Of a stretch of DNA of 64,000 nt, positions 20,312 to 28,485 are shown in pieces. This DNA is from Variovorax sp. PAMC 28711 (GTDB taxonomy: Bacteria; Pseudomonadota; Gammaproteobacteria; Burkholderiales; Burkholderiaceae_C). The first letter of the stretch is position 1; each line of letters opens with the position of its first letter. Under the pieces are notes generated by a model. The model ran no database searches. It was not told the DNA's origin and saw only the letters and a program-made list of their open reading frames with translations. Location: positions 124,001 to 188,000 of the forward strand of contig NZ_CP014517.1 of NCBI RefSeq assembly GCF_001577265.1, read 5' to 3'. The position numbers were made by a program, and so were the translations under genes.

Positions 20312-20601
20312 ATTCCGCTGACCTTCACTTCCCTGCAGGAAGCACTAGCTGGTTTAAGAAACCTTCCGCGACACGGCTGGACCGATTGGCGGATGCGACT
20401 GTGGCTGGGGAAGGGCCTAGGTACCCGGGCATTGTGCCACGCGCACCAGCGGCTGCCCACAGGGCATGGAGATTCAAACTAATGCCGCTTTGGCGCCAGA
20501 AGTTGCGTCGGACCGCCTGCGATGCGCCAGACATGAGGTAATAAGTACTAGCATTCGGGCCGTGCGCACGCCGGGACGTCACCGGTCAGGGAGGCCGACA
20601 C
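20312..20601. other. Divergent intergenic region between sucA and the membrane-protein gene
   Basis: Largest gene-free stretch of the window (290 bases). It must hold the sucA operon promoter on the minus strand and a promoter for the plus-strand membrane protein. Seen: a GGGAGG ribosome-binding site just before 20602, a small inverted repeat CTTCC-CTGCA-GGAAG at 20328-20342 in the sucA leader, and an AT-richer patch near 20536-20552 (GAGGTAATAAGTACTAG). I cannot assign -35/-10 boxes with confidence. An 85-codon open frame on the minus strand here has no family signature or RBS and is not called. Confidence 0.4.
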
Positions 20602-21378
20602 ATGAACATGCTCGTCATCGGGGCCAGCCAGGCACTGGTGTTCTGCCATACCTTGGCTTTCGCGTTCGCGATCGCGACCGTTGCGCGGGAAGACCTTTCT
20701 CTGCTGCGCGCCGAGTACGTGGATGCCGCCCGGATCAAATCCACCGGCCGCGCACTGGTCATGTTATTGGGTGCGCTGTGGTTGACGGGCGGTGCGCTGA
20801 TCCTGCTCGATGTCGGCAGCAACCTCGCTGCCCTCGCCGGTCGGCCCAAGCTCCTCGCCAAGCTGAGCGTCGTGTCGCTCCTCACGGTCAACGGGCTGCT
20901 CCTGCACCACCTCGCGTTCCCGATGCTGACGCGCCCGGTTCAGGACTTCCGCCGCGCTGCGCTCGTCTGCGTGACGCTCGGTTCGGTCAGCACGGTGACC
21001 TGGGTCTACGCCGCGTTCATGGGGGTGGCCCGGATCATCGCGCCGACCATGAGCTATGGCGCCTTCATGGCGCTTTACGCCCTGGCGCTCGCAGCCGGTC
21101 TCGCGTGCGGGTTCGCCTTTGTACTGCCTCGCATCGAGCAGTTGCTCGCGCGGCAGGCCCAACAGGATTCGGCGGACGGCGTCGAAGCTGCGTTGCGACT
21201 CACGATGGGTGCGGCCAGCTACTTCATGCTGGACGACCTGACGCGCGTCGCCCGCCAAACCGGCACCACAACCGAATACGCCACGACGCTCGCCGCGCGC
21301 TTCCCGCCGTCGATGCAGGAACAGCGCGCCACCTTCATGCGACGGGTGCGGCAGTTCATGGCGCAACCGGAACGCTGA
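20602..21378 (+). CDS. Polytopic membrane protein of unknown function
   Basis: 258 residues. Five hydrophobic segments can be seen at roughly 3-27, 50-72, 85-107, 120-142 and 150-175, followed by a hydrophilic C-terminal region of about 80 residues (ARQAQQDSADGVEAAL...MQEQRATFMRRVRQFMAQPER). An early LVFCHTLAFAFAIATVARED stretch puts a His and an acidic residue in the first helix region. I do not recognise the family. A strong GGGAGG lies 8-13 bases before the ATG at 20602 (MNMLVIGASQ); the second Met two codons on is an alternative. It is convergent with prpE (15 bases), so it is probably monocistronic. Confidence 0.75.
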   Translation: MNMLVIGASQALVFCHTLAFAFAIATVAREDLSLLRAEYVDAARIKSTGRALVMLLGALWLTGGALILLDVGSNLAALAGRPKLLAKLSVVSLLTVNGLLLHHLAFPMLTRPVQDFRRAALVCVTLGSVSTVTWVYAAFMGVARIIAPTMSYGAFMALYALALAAGLACGFAFVLPRIEQLLARQAQQDSADGVEAALRLTMGAASYFMLDDLTRVARQTGTTTEYATTLAARFPPSMQEQRATFMRRVRQFMAQPER

Positions 21379-21393
21379 AAACCGCCTCTCGCC

Positions 21394-23304
21394 CTAGGCG
21401 CCGACCAGTCGCTGGATCTGCTGCAGCGACGTCGGATCGTCGATCGTCGTCAAATCACCCGGATCGCGCTGTTCGCACACCGCCTGGATGGCGCGCCGCA
21501 GCAGCTTGCCGCTGCGCGTCTTGGGCAGGGCCGTCACGAAGCGCACGCGGGCCGGACGCGCCAGCGCGCCCAGCTGATCGGCCACCCGCTTCATGATTTC
21601 GCCTTCGAGCTTCAGCGCGGCCTCCGGATCGGTCGCGGCGCTGCCGCTTCGGGGCACCACGAACGCCATCGCGACCTGCCCCTTGAGCAGATCGGCCACG
21701 CCGACCACCGCGACTTCGGCCACGTTGTCGTGGCCCGAAATGCTCTCTTCGATTTCGCGCGTGCCGAGCCGGTGGCCCGCGACGTTGATCACGTCGTCGG
21801 TGCGCCCGAGGATGTAGAAGTAGCCGTCCTCGTCGCGAATGCCCCAGTCGAAGGTCGAGTAGACCGTCTTGCCCGGCACCGTCTTCCAGTAAGCGTCGAC
21901 GAAGCGGGCGTCGTCTTTCCAGATCGTCTGCATGAAACCGGGCGGCGTCGGGCCTTCGATGACGATCACGCCCTTTTCGTTGGGGGCCGTGAGTTCCTCG
22001 CCGGTCGACTCGTGCAGGATCTTGACGCGAAAGCCGTACATCGGCACGCCGGGACTGCCGAACTTGCTGGCCTTGGCCTCGACGCCATTGGCGATGGTGA
22101 TGATCGGCCAGCCCGATTCGGTCTGCCAGTAGTTGTCGATGATCGGCACGCCGAGGCCCTCGCTGATCCAGCGCGCCGTCGGCTCGTCCAGCGGTTCACC
22201 GGCCAGGAACAACGCACGCAGGCTGGAGAGGTCGTACTTCTTCAGGAGCGCCGGGTCCTGCTTCTTGAGCACCCGCACGGCCGTCGGCGCGCTGAACATC
22301 ACCGTCACCTTGTACTTCTCGACCAGTTGCCACCAGATGCCGCCGTCGGGCCGCTGGTCGATGCCTTGCGTCGGGAGCCCCTCGTACAAGATCGTCGCCA
22401 TGCCGGCGATCAGCGGCCCGTAGACGATGTAGCTGTGGCCGACGACCCAGCCGATGTCGCTGGTCGAAAAGTAGGTTTCGCCGGCGCGGCCATCAAAGAT
22501 GTGCTTCATGCTGGCCGCCAGCGCGACCGCGTAGCCGCCGGTGTCGCGCTGCACGCCCTTGGGCTTGCCGGTGGTGCCGCTGGTGTAGATCGTGTAGCTG
22601 ATCTCGGTCGATTCGAGCCAGGTGCACGGCACGTCGTGACTCGTCAGTTTCGGCGCCAGCTCGGTCGCCAGATGGTCGCGACCCGCGACAAGGTTCATGG
22701 ACGCCAAGCCGCGATCGGTGAGCAACACCGCAGCAGGCTTGTACGCCGACAGGCGAATCGCCTCGTCGAGCAGCGGCTTGTAGGGAACGATCTTCCCGCC
22801 GCGCGAACCGGCATCGGCGCTGACCACCACCTTCGGCTCGGCATCTTCAATGCGCGAGGCCAGCGAGCCGCTGGCGAACCCACCGAACACGACGCAGTGA
22901 ATCGCGCCGATGCGCGCGCAGGCCAGCATCGCGAACGCCGCCTCCGGGATCATCGGCATGTAGAGAAGCACACGGTCGCCCTTGCCGACACCGAGTTCGA
23001 TCAGGCTGGCGGCGGTGCGCTGCACTTGCGTGTGCAGCTCCTTGAAGCTGAAGGTTTTCTCAACGCCGGTTTCGGTCGACACGAAGATCAGCGCCGGCTG
23101 GTCGCCACGCGTCGCCAGGTGCCGGTCAACCGCGTTGTGGCACAGGTTGGTGGTGCCGCCGACGAACCAGTTGGCAAACGGCGCGTTGCTCGCATCGAGG
23201 ATCTGTTTCGGCGGCGTTTGCCAGTCGATCAGTTCCGCCTGTTCGGACCAAAACGCTTCGGGCGAATAAATGGAACGACGGTAGAAATCCTCGTAGCGAC
23301 TCAT
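21394..23304 (-). CDS. prpE: Propionate-CoA ligase (acetyl-CoA synthetase family)
   Basis: AMP-forming acyl-CoA synthetase of about 636 residues, the PrpE size. Start ATG 23304 (MSRYEDFYRRSIYSPEAFW). AMP-binding P-loop YTSGTTGKPKGVQRDTGGY, A5 motif DNYWQTESGWPI, and the C-terminal TRSGKLLRR with the conserved Lys that is acetylated in the family. The GVQRDTGGYAVAL sequence is characteristic of PrpE rather than Acs. No 2-methylcitrate genes are nearby. It starts 29 bases after an isochorismatase-like gene on the same strand and may be co-transcribed with it. A longer upstream frame is antisense-derived. Confidence 0.93.
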   Translation of the reverse strand: MSRYEDFYRRSIYSPEAFWSEQAELIDWQTPPKQILDASNAPFANWFVGGTTNLCHNAVDRHLATRGDQPALIFVSTETGVEKTFSFKELHTQVQRTAASLIELGVGKGDRVLLYMPMIPEAAFAMLACARIGAIHCVVFGGFASGSLASRIEDAEPKVVVSADAGSRGGKIVPYKPLLDEAIRLSAYKPAAVLLTDRGLASMNLVAGRDHLATELAPKLTSHDVPCTWLESTEISYTIYTSGTTGKPKGVQRDTGGYAVALAASMKHIFDGRAGETYFSTSDIGWVVGHSYIVYGPLIAGMATILYEGLPTQGIDQRPDGGIWWQLVEKYKVTVMFSAPTAVRVLKKQDPALLKKYDLSSLRALFLAGEPLDEPTARWISEGLGVPIIDNYWQTESGWPIITIANGVEAKASKFGSPGVPMYGFRVKILHESTGEELTAPNEKGVIVIEGPTPPGFMQTIWKDDARFVDAYWKTVPGKTVYSTFDWGIRDEDGYFYILGRTDDVINVAGHRLGTREIEESISGHDNVAEVAVVGVADLLKGQVAMAFVVPRSGSAATDPEAALKLEGEIMKRVADQLGALARPARVRFVTALPKTRSGKLLRRAIQAVCEQRDPGDLTTIDDPTSLQQIQRLVGA

Positions 23305-23333
23305 CTGTCTTTGACTCCTGTTTTTTGGGAACC

Positions 23334-23942
23334 TCAGCGAATCAGCGCTTGCATCTCGCGGAAGACCGGGTGCTCTGCGGTGCGCAGCCATTCGAAGCCG
23401 ACCATCTCGGTGGTCACGAGTTCCGCACCGGCGCCGGCCAGGCGGTCGAACGCGGCGTCGCGGTTGCGCTCGGTGCGGGAACTGCAGGCATCGGTCACGA
23501 CCCACACCTCGAATTCGTCTTCGAGCAAATCGAGCGCAGTCTGCATCAGGCACACATGCGCCTCGCAACCGGCGATCACGATCGTGCCGCGCTCTTCGGC
23601 GGCTGCAACGGGCTTCTGCAGATGCTTCGGCAGGCTGCGGGCGTTGCCGCGCGGCGCTTGCTGCGGCTCTTCAGGTCGCAACCATTCGCCGAGGCCTTCT
23701 TCCACGCCGCTGAAATGCATCTTGGCCAGCGTGCGCTGACACAGCGCGCGGATCTCGGGGAGGTTTTCGCCGAGCTTGGACGGGTTCTGCTCGGTGCCGA
23801 ACACGGGCACCTGCATCAAATGGGCGAACTTGCCGAGCCGCACGGCGTTCAGCGCGGTCGCCTCGGCTTCGAAGATCGCTGGCATCAGCCGCGCCTGGTA
23901 ATCGACCAGCACGAGTTGGGAGAGTGAGGCGTCGAGCAGCAT
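23334..23942 (-). CDS. Isochorismatase-family cysteine hydrolase (YcaC-like)
   Basis: 202-residue alpha/beta hydrolase of the isochorismatase-like superfamily. Start ATG 23942 (MLLDASLSQLVLVDYQARL); the N-terminal VLVDYQ carries the catalytic Asp, KMHFSG the catalytic Lys, and IAGCEAHVCLMQTALDL contains the nucleophilic Cys in the usual G-x-E-x-H-x-C pattern. The substrate cannot be told from sequence; family members hydrolyse isochorismate, nicotinamide, N-carbamoyl amides and others. It lies upstream of prpE on the same strand and diverges from the HpaB-like gene with about 130 bases between. Confidence 0.85.
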   Translation of the reverse strand: MLLDASLSQLVLVDYQARLMPAIFEAEATALNAVRLGKFAHLMQVPVFGTEQNPSKLGENLPEIRALCQRTLAKMHFSGVEEGLGEWLRPEEPQQAPRGNARSLPKHLQKPVAAAEERGTIVIAGCEAHVCLMQTALDLLEDEFEVWVVTDACSSRTERNRDAAFDRLAGAGAELVTTEMVGFEWLRTAEHPVFREMQALIR

Positions 23943-24073
23943 GGGAACGGGTCTTTCGGATGGGAGGATCAGGCTAAACCGTACCACCGAAAAAATCCAT
24001 GAGGTTGCCGCTTGAACGGCGAATTGAACGGTGGTCCACTGATTGCATTGGTGACCACGCCCATGGAGACACG

Positions 24074-25690
24074 ATGAATTCACCCCAACACGCCGCGGCG
24101 CTGATGTCAGGCGACGACTACCGAGAATCCCTGCGACGCTACAAGCCGACGGTCTTCGTCGACGGTCGTCGCGTGGAGAGCGTTGCCGACGAATCGGCCT
24201 TGCAGCCCGGGATCAACGCCATCGCCCTCACCTACGACTACGCACTCAAGGCGCAGTACGAACCGCTGATGACCGCGATTCAGCACACCAGCGGCAAGCG
24301 GGTGAACCGCCTCTCGCACATCAACACCAGTTCGGGCGACCTGCTGAACAAGCTGGAAGCCGTGCGCCTCGTGTGCCAGGAAACCGGCTGCGCGCAGCGC
24401 TACCTCACGCACGACGCGCTCAACGCGATCGCGCAGGTGTCGGCTCGCATCGACGACGCCCGCGGCAGCACCGAGCACACCGCCCGCTTCACCGAGTACC
24501 TGCACCGCGTACAAGACCAGGACCTGACGCTCGGCGTCGCGATGACGGATGCCAAGGGCTACCGCAGCAAGCGGCCGCACGAGCAGTCGAACGTCGACAG
24601 CTACCTGCACGTGGTCGAGCGCAACGCACGCGGCATCGTGATCTCCGGCACCAAGGCGATCGTGACGGGTGCGCCCTACGTGCACGAACTGCTCGTCATG
24701 CCCTGCCGCAACATGGGCCGAGAAGACGCCGATTTCGCGGTCTGCTGCGCGGTGCCGCTCGATGCGCCGGGTCTCACCATCGTGGCCCGCCCGGCCGGCC
24801 GGCCCGGCGAAAAGCTGGAGCATGGCGACGCGCTGTTCAGCCGCAAATACGGGCAGAGCACCGGCGTGTGCCTGTTCGACCGCGTCTTCGTGCCGTGGGA
24901 GAGCGTGTTCTATGCCGGCGAGTGGGAGCACACCGGCCACCTCACCTACAGCTACGCCACGCACCACCGACACAGCTGCATCGGTGCGCGCGCGGGCTTC
25001 GGCGATCTGCTCATCGGCGCCGGCGCGTTGATGTGCGAAGCGAACGGCTTCGACCCGGGCAAGGAAACGCACTTGCGCGAGCAGATGGTCGAGCTCATCA
25101 CCATCACCGAAAGCTTTTTCGCCTGTGGCGTGGCGGCCAGCGTTTACGGCAAGCAGGACGCGCACTGCGAGGTCTTCATGCCCGACCCGGTGTTCAGCAA
25201 CATCGGCAAGCTGCTGCTCGCCACCAAGATCTACGACATGCACCGCATCGCGCACTACGTGAGCGGCGGGCTCATCGTGACGTTGCCCGGCCCCGACGAA
25301 GACCACAACCCCGAGACCGCCGCGCGGCTTTCGGAAGTGCTGCGTGCCAGCCCCGATGTGCCCTACGCGCAGCGCATCGAAACCGCGCGCTTCATCGAAG
25401 ATCTGACGGCCGGTTACCAAGGCGGCTGGTACAGCGTGATCAGCCTGCACGGCGGCGGCTCGCCCGCGGCCATGAAGCAGGAGATCCACCGCAACTACCC
25501 CATTGGCTCGAAGGTGGAACTGGTCGAGCGCCTGCTCGACCGCGGCGTGGGGCACGACCCGAACCGCGCCATCACGAAGAACCGGCAACCCGGCAAGTGT
25601 TGCGACACCGGCTGCACGACGCCGGGTCAGCCCGTGATGATCGATCTCCCCGTGGTGCGCGGACCGGTGTCCGCACGTCCGGCGATTTGA
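24074..25690 (+). CDS. 4-hydroxyphenylacetate 3-hydroxylase / 4-hydroxybutyryl-CoA dehydratase superfamily protein
   Basis: 538 residues from ATG 24074, with GGAGA just upstream. The fold family is HpaB/AbfD (flavin-dependent, acyl-CoA-dehydrogenase-like): DDYRESLRRYKPTVFVDG, HINTSSGDLLNKLEAVRLV, GVAMTDAKGYRSKRP, GFGDLLIGAGALM. By alignment from memory with clostridial 4-hydroxybutyryl-CoA dehydratase (ligands C99, C103, H292, C299), this protein keeps Cys106 and His298 but has Tyr110 and Ala305 at the other two positions, so a complete [4Fe-4S] site is unlikely. It ends with a Cys-rich stretch (GKCCDTGCTTPGQP). No HpaC-type flavin reductase is adjacent. A monooxygenase or other flavin role is inference; the substrate is unknown. 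It forms a close pair with the next gene. Confidence 0.82.
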   Translation: MNSPQHAAALMSGDDYRESLRRYKPTVFVDGRRVESVADESALQPGINAIALTYDYALKAQYEPLMTAIQHTSGKRVNRLSHINTSSGDLLNKLEAVRLVCQETGCAQRYLTHDALNAIAQVSARIDDARGSTEHTARFTEYLHRVQDQDLTLGVAMTDAKGYRSKRPHEQSNVDSYLHVVERNARGIVISGTKAIVTGAPYVHELLVMPCRNMGREDADFAVCCAVPLDAPGLTIVARPAGRPGEKLEHGDALFSRKYGQSTGVCLFDRVFVPWESVFYAGEWEHTGHLTYSYATHHRHSCIGARAGFGDLLIGAGALMCEANGFDPGKETHLREQMVELITITESFFACGVAASVYGKQDAHCEVFMPDPVFSNIGKLLLATKIYDMHRIAHYVSGGLIVTLPGPDEDHNPETAARLSEVLRASPDVPYAQRIETARFIEDLTAGYQGGWYSVISLHGGGSPAAMKQEIHRNYPIGSKVELVERLLDRGVGHDPNRAITKNRQPGKCCDTGCTTPGQPVMIDLPVVRGPVSARPAI

Positions 25691-25700
25691 GGCGGCCCGC

Positions 25701-26498
25701 ATGCCGATCCTCTGTGCCAAGCCGACCCGATTCCTGGCCATGGCCGTCTGCGCCGCCGTGGTGGCCCTGGTCACCGGATGTGGCGGCCTTCGCACCACGA
25801 AGATTCCAATGGATGTGTCGCTCGACAGGAGCCAATGCGCTGCACAGGTCGACACCCTGCTCGTGCTGCTGCCCGGCGCGTACTCGCACCCCGACGAGTT
25901 CGTGCGCGAGGGTTTCGTGCGCGCCGTGCAGGAGCGCCGGCTGGCCGTGGACGTGATGCGGGTCGACGCCCATCTCGGCTACTACAACCGGGCGACCATC
26001 CTCGACCGGCTGCACGACGACGTGATCGGGCCCGCCAAGGCGCGCGGCTATCGCGCGATCTGGATCGTCGGCATCTCTGTAGGCGGATTCGGTGGGCTTA
26101 TCTACGAAGAGGCACGTCCCGGCGAGTTGGCAGGCCTGGTCGTGCTCGCGCCCTATCTCGGCGACCGCTTGCTCAGCGCAGACATTGCCAACGCCGGCGG
26201 TCTCGCGCGCTGGCAGGGCGCGCTCGACGCAACGCCGGGCGACGACCGCAGCCAGCGCGAAACGCGTCTGTGGAAGTGGCTCAAGGGATACACCGCCACA
26301 CCGGCACCGACCGACCGCCCGCCGCTGTATCTGGGGTACGGCACCGAAGACCGTTTTGCTTTCAGCCACCGTTTGCTGGTCGCGGCGTTGCCGGCCGACC
26401 GCGTCTTCACGACGCCCGGCGGCCACGACTGGCCCGAATGGACACGACTCTGGCGCGCCATCTTGCCGACCCTGCCGCTGCCGGCCTGCGCGGGTTGA
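25701..26498 (+). CDS. Alpha/beta hydrolase-fold lipoprotein
   Basis: 265 residues. The N-terminus has a signal with lipobox-like VTGC (AVCAAVVALVTGCGG), so it is probably a lipoprotein facing the periplasm. The rest looks like an alpha/beta hydrolase: LLVLLPGAYSHPDEF, nucleophile elbow GISVGG (Ser), an acidic residue in YGTEDRFAF and a C-terminal His in TPGGHDWPEW, a plausible Ser-Asp-His triad. The start at 25701 lies ten bases after the HpaB-like gene, so they are likely co-transcribed. The substrate is unknown. Confidence 0.8.
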   Translation: MPILCAKPTRFLAMAVCAAVVALVTGCGGLRTTKIPMDVSLDRSQCAAQVDTLLVLLPGAYSHPDEFVREGFVRAVQERRLAVDVMRVDAHLGYYNRATILDRLHDDVIGPAKARGYRAIWIVGISVGGFGGLIYEEARPGELAGLVVLAPYLGDRLLSADIANAGGLARWQGALDATPGDDRSQRETRLWKWLKGYTATPAPTDRPPLYLGYGTEDRFAFSHRLLVAALPADRVFTTPGGHDWPEWTRLWRAILPTLPLPACAG

Positions 26499-26501
26499 CC
26501 G

Positions 26502-27629
26502 TCAATCGGGCAGCAGCCTCAAGAGCTTGCCGTCCGATTCGTCGGTCAACACATACAGCAGGCCATCGGGGCCCTGTTTCACGTCGCGGATGCGCGCCTT
26601 TCCGTCGGTCAGCAGCTTGTGCTCGGCCACGACCTTGCCGTCCTTGAACACGATGCGGTCCAGGTAGCCGAACTTCAGCGAACCGACGAACAGGTTGCCC
26701 TTCCAGGTCGCACCGTATTTGTCGCTGGTGACGAACGCCATGCCCGATGGCGCGATCGACGGCACCCAGTAGTGCACCGGCTGCTCCAGCCCGGCCTTGG
26801 CGGTGAGGCCGTCACCGATCTTCCCGCCGCCGTAGTTTTCGCCGTAGGTGATCAGCGGCCAGCCGTAATTTCGGCCGGCCTGCGGCATGTTGATCTCGTC
26901 GCCCCCCTGGGGACCGTGCTCGGTCATCCAGTAGCGACCATCGGGCGCGAGTGTGGCACCCTGCCCGTTGCGATGGCCATAGCTCCAGATTTCCGGCAGC
27001 GCGCCGGCCTTGCCGACGAACGGGTTGTCCTTTGGCACGCTGCCGTCCTTGGCAACCCGCACCACCTTGCCCAGGTGGTTGTCGAGCTTCTGCGCGTCTT
27101 CCTTGCGACTGAAGCGATCGCCGAGCGTCAGGAAGAGATTGCCGTCCTGCGACTCCACGATACGGCAGCCGAAATGCGCGCGACTGGCCACCTTGGGTTG
27201 CTGGCTGAAGATCACCTTGACGTTCTCGAGCCGCGTGCGATCGGCCGACAACTGCGCGCGCGCCAGGGCGGTGCTGTTGGCCGCGCCGGTTGCGTCCGGC
27301 TCCGAATAGCAGAAATAGACGGTGCGATTGCTGTCGACGCGGCTGTCGGCCAGCACGTCGAGCAAACCGCCTTGTCCACCCGCGGCAATCGGCGGTAACC
27401 CGGCGATCGGGGCGTTGACCCGGCCGTCCGGCTCGACCACCCGCAAGCGCCCGGGACGCTCCGTCACCAGGAACCTGCCCTGCGGCAGGAAGGCCACACC
27501 CCAAGGATTTTCAAGCCCCGTCGCCACCGGTTGGGCACGCGGCGCGGCAAAGGCCATCCCCGCGCTGCACAACATCAACGCGATCAGCGCTTTTTCGCCG
27601 GGCTGCGCCAGCCATTTGAATCTCGACAT
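26502..27629 (-). CDS. PQQ-dependent soluble aldose sugar dehydrogenase (YliI-like)
   Basis: 375-residue periplasmic beta-propeller. A signal peptide (about 1-28, ALIALMLCSAGMAFA) is followed by the family sequence: GLENPWGVAFLPQGRFLVTERPGRL, HFGCRIV, TLGDRFSRKEDAQ, SYGHRNGQGATL and TEHGPQGGDEIN, which are the PQQ/Ca-binding segments of the glucose/sorbosone dehydrogenase family. It oxidises aldoses with PQQ in other bacteria; the true substrate here is open. No pqq biosynthesis genes are in view. An AAAGGAA RBS precedes ATG 27629. It is convergent with the lipoprotein gene (3 bases) and divergent from nlpC. Confidence 0.9.
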   Translation of the reverse strand: MSRFKWLAQPGEKALIALMLCSAGMAFAAPRAQPVATGLENPWGVAFLPQGRFLVTERPGRLRVVEPDGRVNAPIAGLPPIAAGGQGGLLDVLADSRVDSNRTVYFCYSEPDATGAANSTALARAQLSADRTRLENVKVIFSQQPKVASRAHFGCRIVESQDGNLFLTLGDRFSRKEDAQKLDNHLGKVVRVAKDGSVPKDNPFVGKAGALPEIWSYGHRNGQGATLAPDGRYWMTEHGPQGGDEINMPQAGRNYGWPLITYGENYGGGKIGDGLTAKAGLEQPVHYWVPSIAPSGMAFVTSDKYGATWKGNLFVGSLKFGYLDRIVFKDGKVVAEHKLLTDGKARIRDVKQGPDGLLYVLTDESDGKLLRLLPD

Positions 27630-27863
27630 GGGGTTCCTTTCACGCGCATTGGCGGCAATTCATCGCGACGTTGCCTTCCAATACGCGATGTTTGACACTC
27701 TTTTGGGTTACATCGGATGAATCGCTTATCGCGAATAACTTTCAACTTTACAAACTGACAATGCGGAATGTGAAGAAAATCCATACAAAACATGGAGTTG
27801 CAAGCACAATCGCGATTTCGCATGAAATTGACATCATCGAATGTCATCAATATCCTACGCACC

Positions 27864-28421
27864 ATGCGATTTTTCGTCTTACTCCCGGCCCTCCTTATCT
27901 CCTTCGCGGCATATGCCGTTCCGCAAGATGAGCACAGCGCCGACGACATGCAGCGCATGCTTGCCGACAAGGGTTTGATCGCCCAACTCAATCAAGTTCG
28001 CCAAACCGTCACCGATCGCACGTCGGAACTGGTTGTGACCGCCGTCGGTTTCCTCGGCGTTCCGTACCGTCGCGGTGGCAACAGCGCCGACACCGGCTTC
28101 GATTGCAGCGGCTTCGTCCGCGCCATGTACAACCAGACCGTCGGCCTCGTGCTGCCGCGCCGCGCCGTCGAGCAGGCCGCCGCCACGCAGCCGGTCGCCC
28201 GCGCCGACCTGAAACCCGGCGACCTGGTGTTCTTCAACACGATGCGCCGCGCGTTCAGCCATGTCGGCATCTACATGGGCGAAGGCAAGTTCATCCACTC
28301 GCCACGCACCGGCTCCGAAGTTCGGGTGGAAGACATGAACGGTAGCTACTGGCAGCGTCGTTTCGACGGTGGTCGCCGCGTCCAGGCCGTGCAGGGCGAC
28401 GCCACCAAGATCGGCGACTGA
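27864..28421 (+). CDS. NlpC/P60-family cysteine peptidase (secreted)
   Basis: 185 residues from ATG 27864 (MRFFVLLPALLISFAAYA, a complete signal peptide). Upstream in-frame ATGs at 27822 and 27792 exist, none has a clear RBS, and the start is uncertain. The mature protein has the NlpC/P60 catalytic set: Cys in FDCSGFVRAMYN, His in FSHVGIYMG and third polar residue (His) in FIHSPRTG. Such enzymes cut D-Glu-mDAP peptide bonds in peptidoglycan. The upstream 230 bases are notably AT-rich for this genome and contain TTGACA at 27692-27697, but no convincing -10 at the right spacing. It ends at a strong bidirectional terminator. Confidence 0.9.
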   Translation: MRFFVLLPALLISFAAYAVPQDEHSADDMQRMLADKGLIAQLNQVRQTVTDRTSELVVTAVGFLGVPYRRGGNSADTGFDCSGFVRAMYNQTVGLVLPRRAVEQAAATQPVARADLKPGDLVFFNTMRRAFSHVGIYMGEGKFIHSPRTGSEVRVEDMNGSYWQRRFDGGRRVQAVQGDATKIGD

Positions 28422-28430
28422 ATCGAAGCG

Positions 28431-28481
28431 GTTCAGCCCAACGAAAAACCCGCCGACGGCGGGTTTTTTGTTGGGCTGAAC
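28431..28481. terminator. Bidirectional rho-independent terminator
   Basis: An almost perfect inverted repeat: 24-base arms (28431-28454 and 28458-28481) around a GAC loop, one wobble mismatch. The GC core CCCGCC-GAC-GGCGGG is flanked by A5 on the left and T6 on the right, so it terminates on both strands. It sits exactly between the convergent nlpC-type gene (ends 28421) and the rlmI-like gene (ends 28486). Confidence 0.95.
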
Positions 28482-28485
28482 GAAT

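Noticed and set aside
20325..20582. An 85-codon frame on the minus strand upstream of sucA
   Set aside because: No RBS, no family features, and it fills the expected promoter region of the sucA operon.
27671..27931. An 86-codon frame upstream of and overlapping the NlpC/P60 gene
   Set aside because: It lies mainly in AT-rich non-coding DNA and overlaps the signal-peptide region of a clear gene in another frame.
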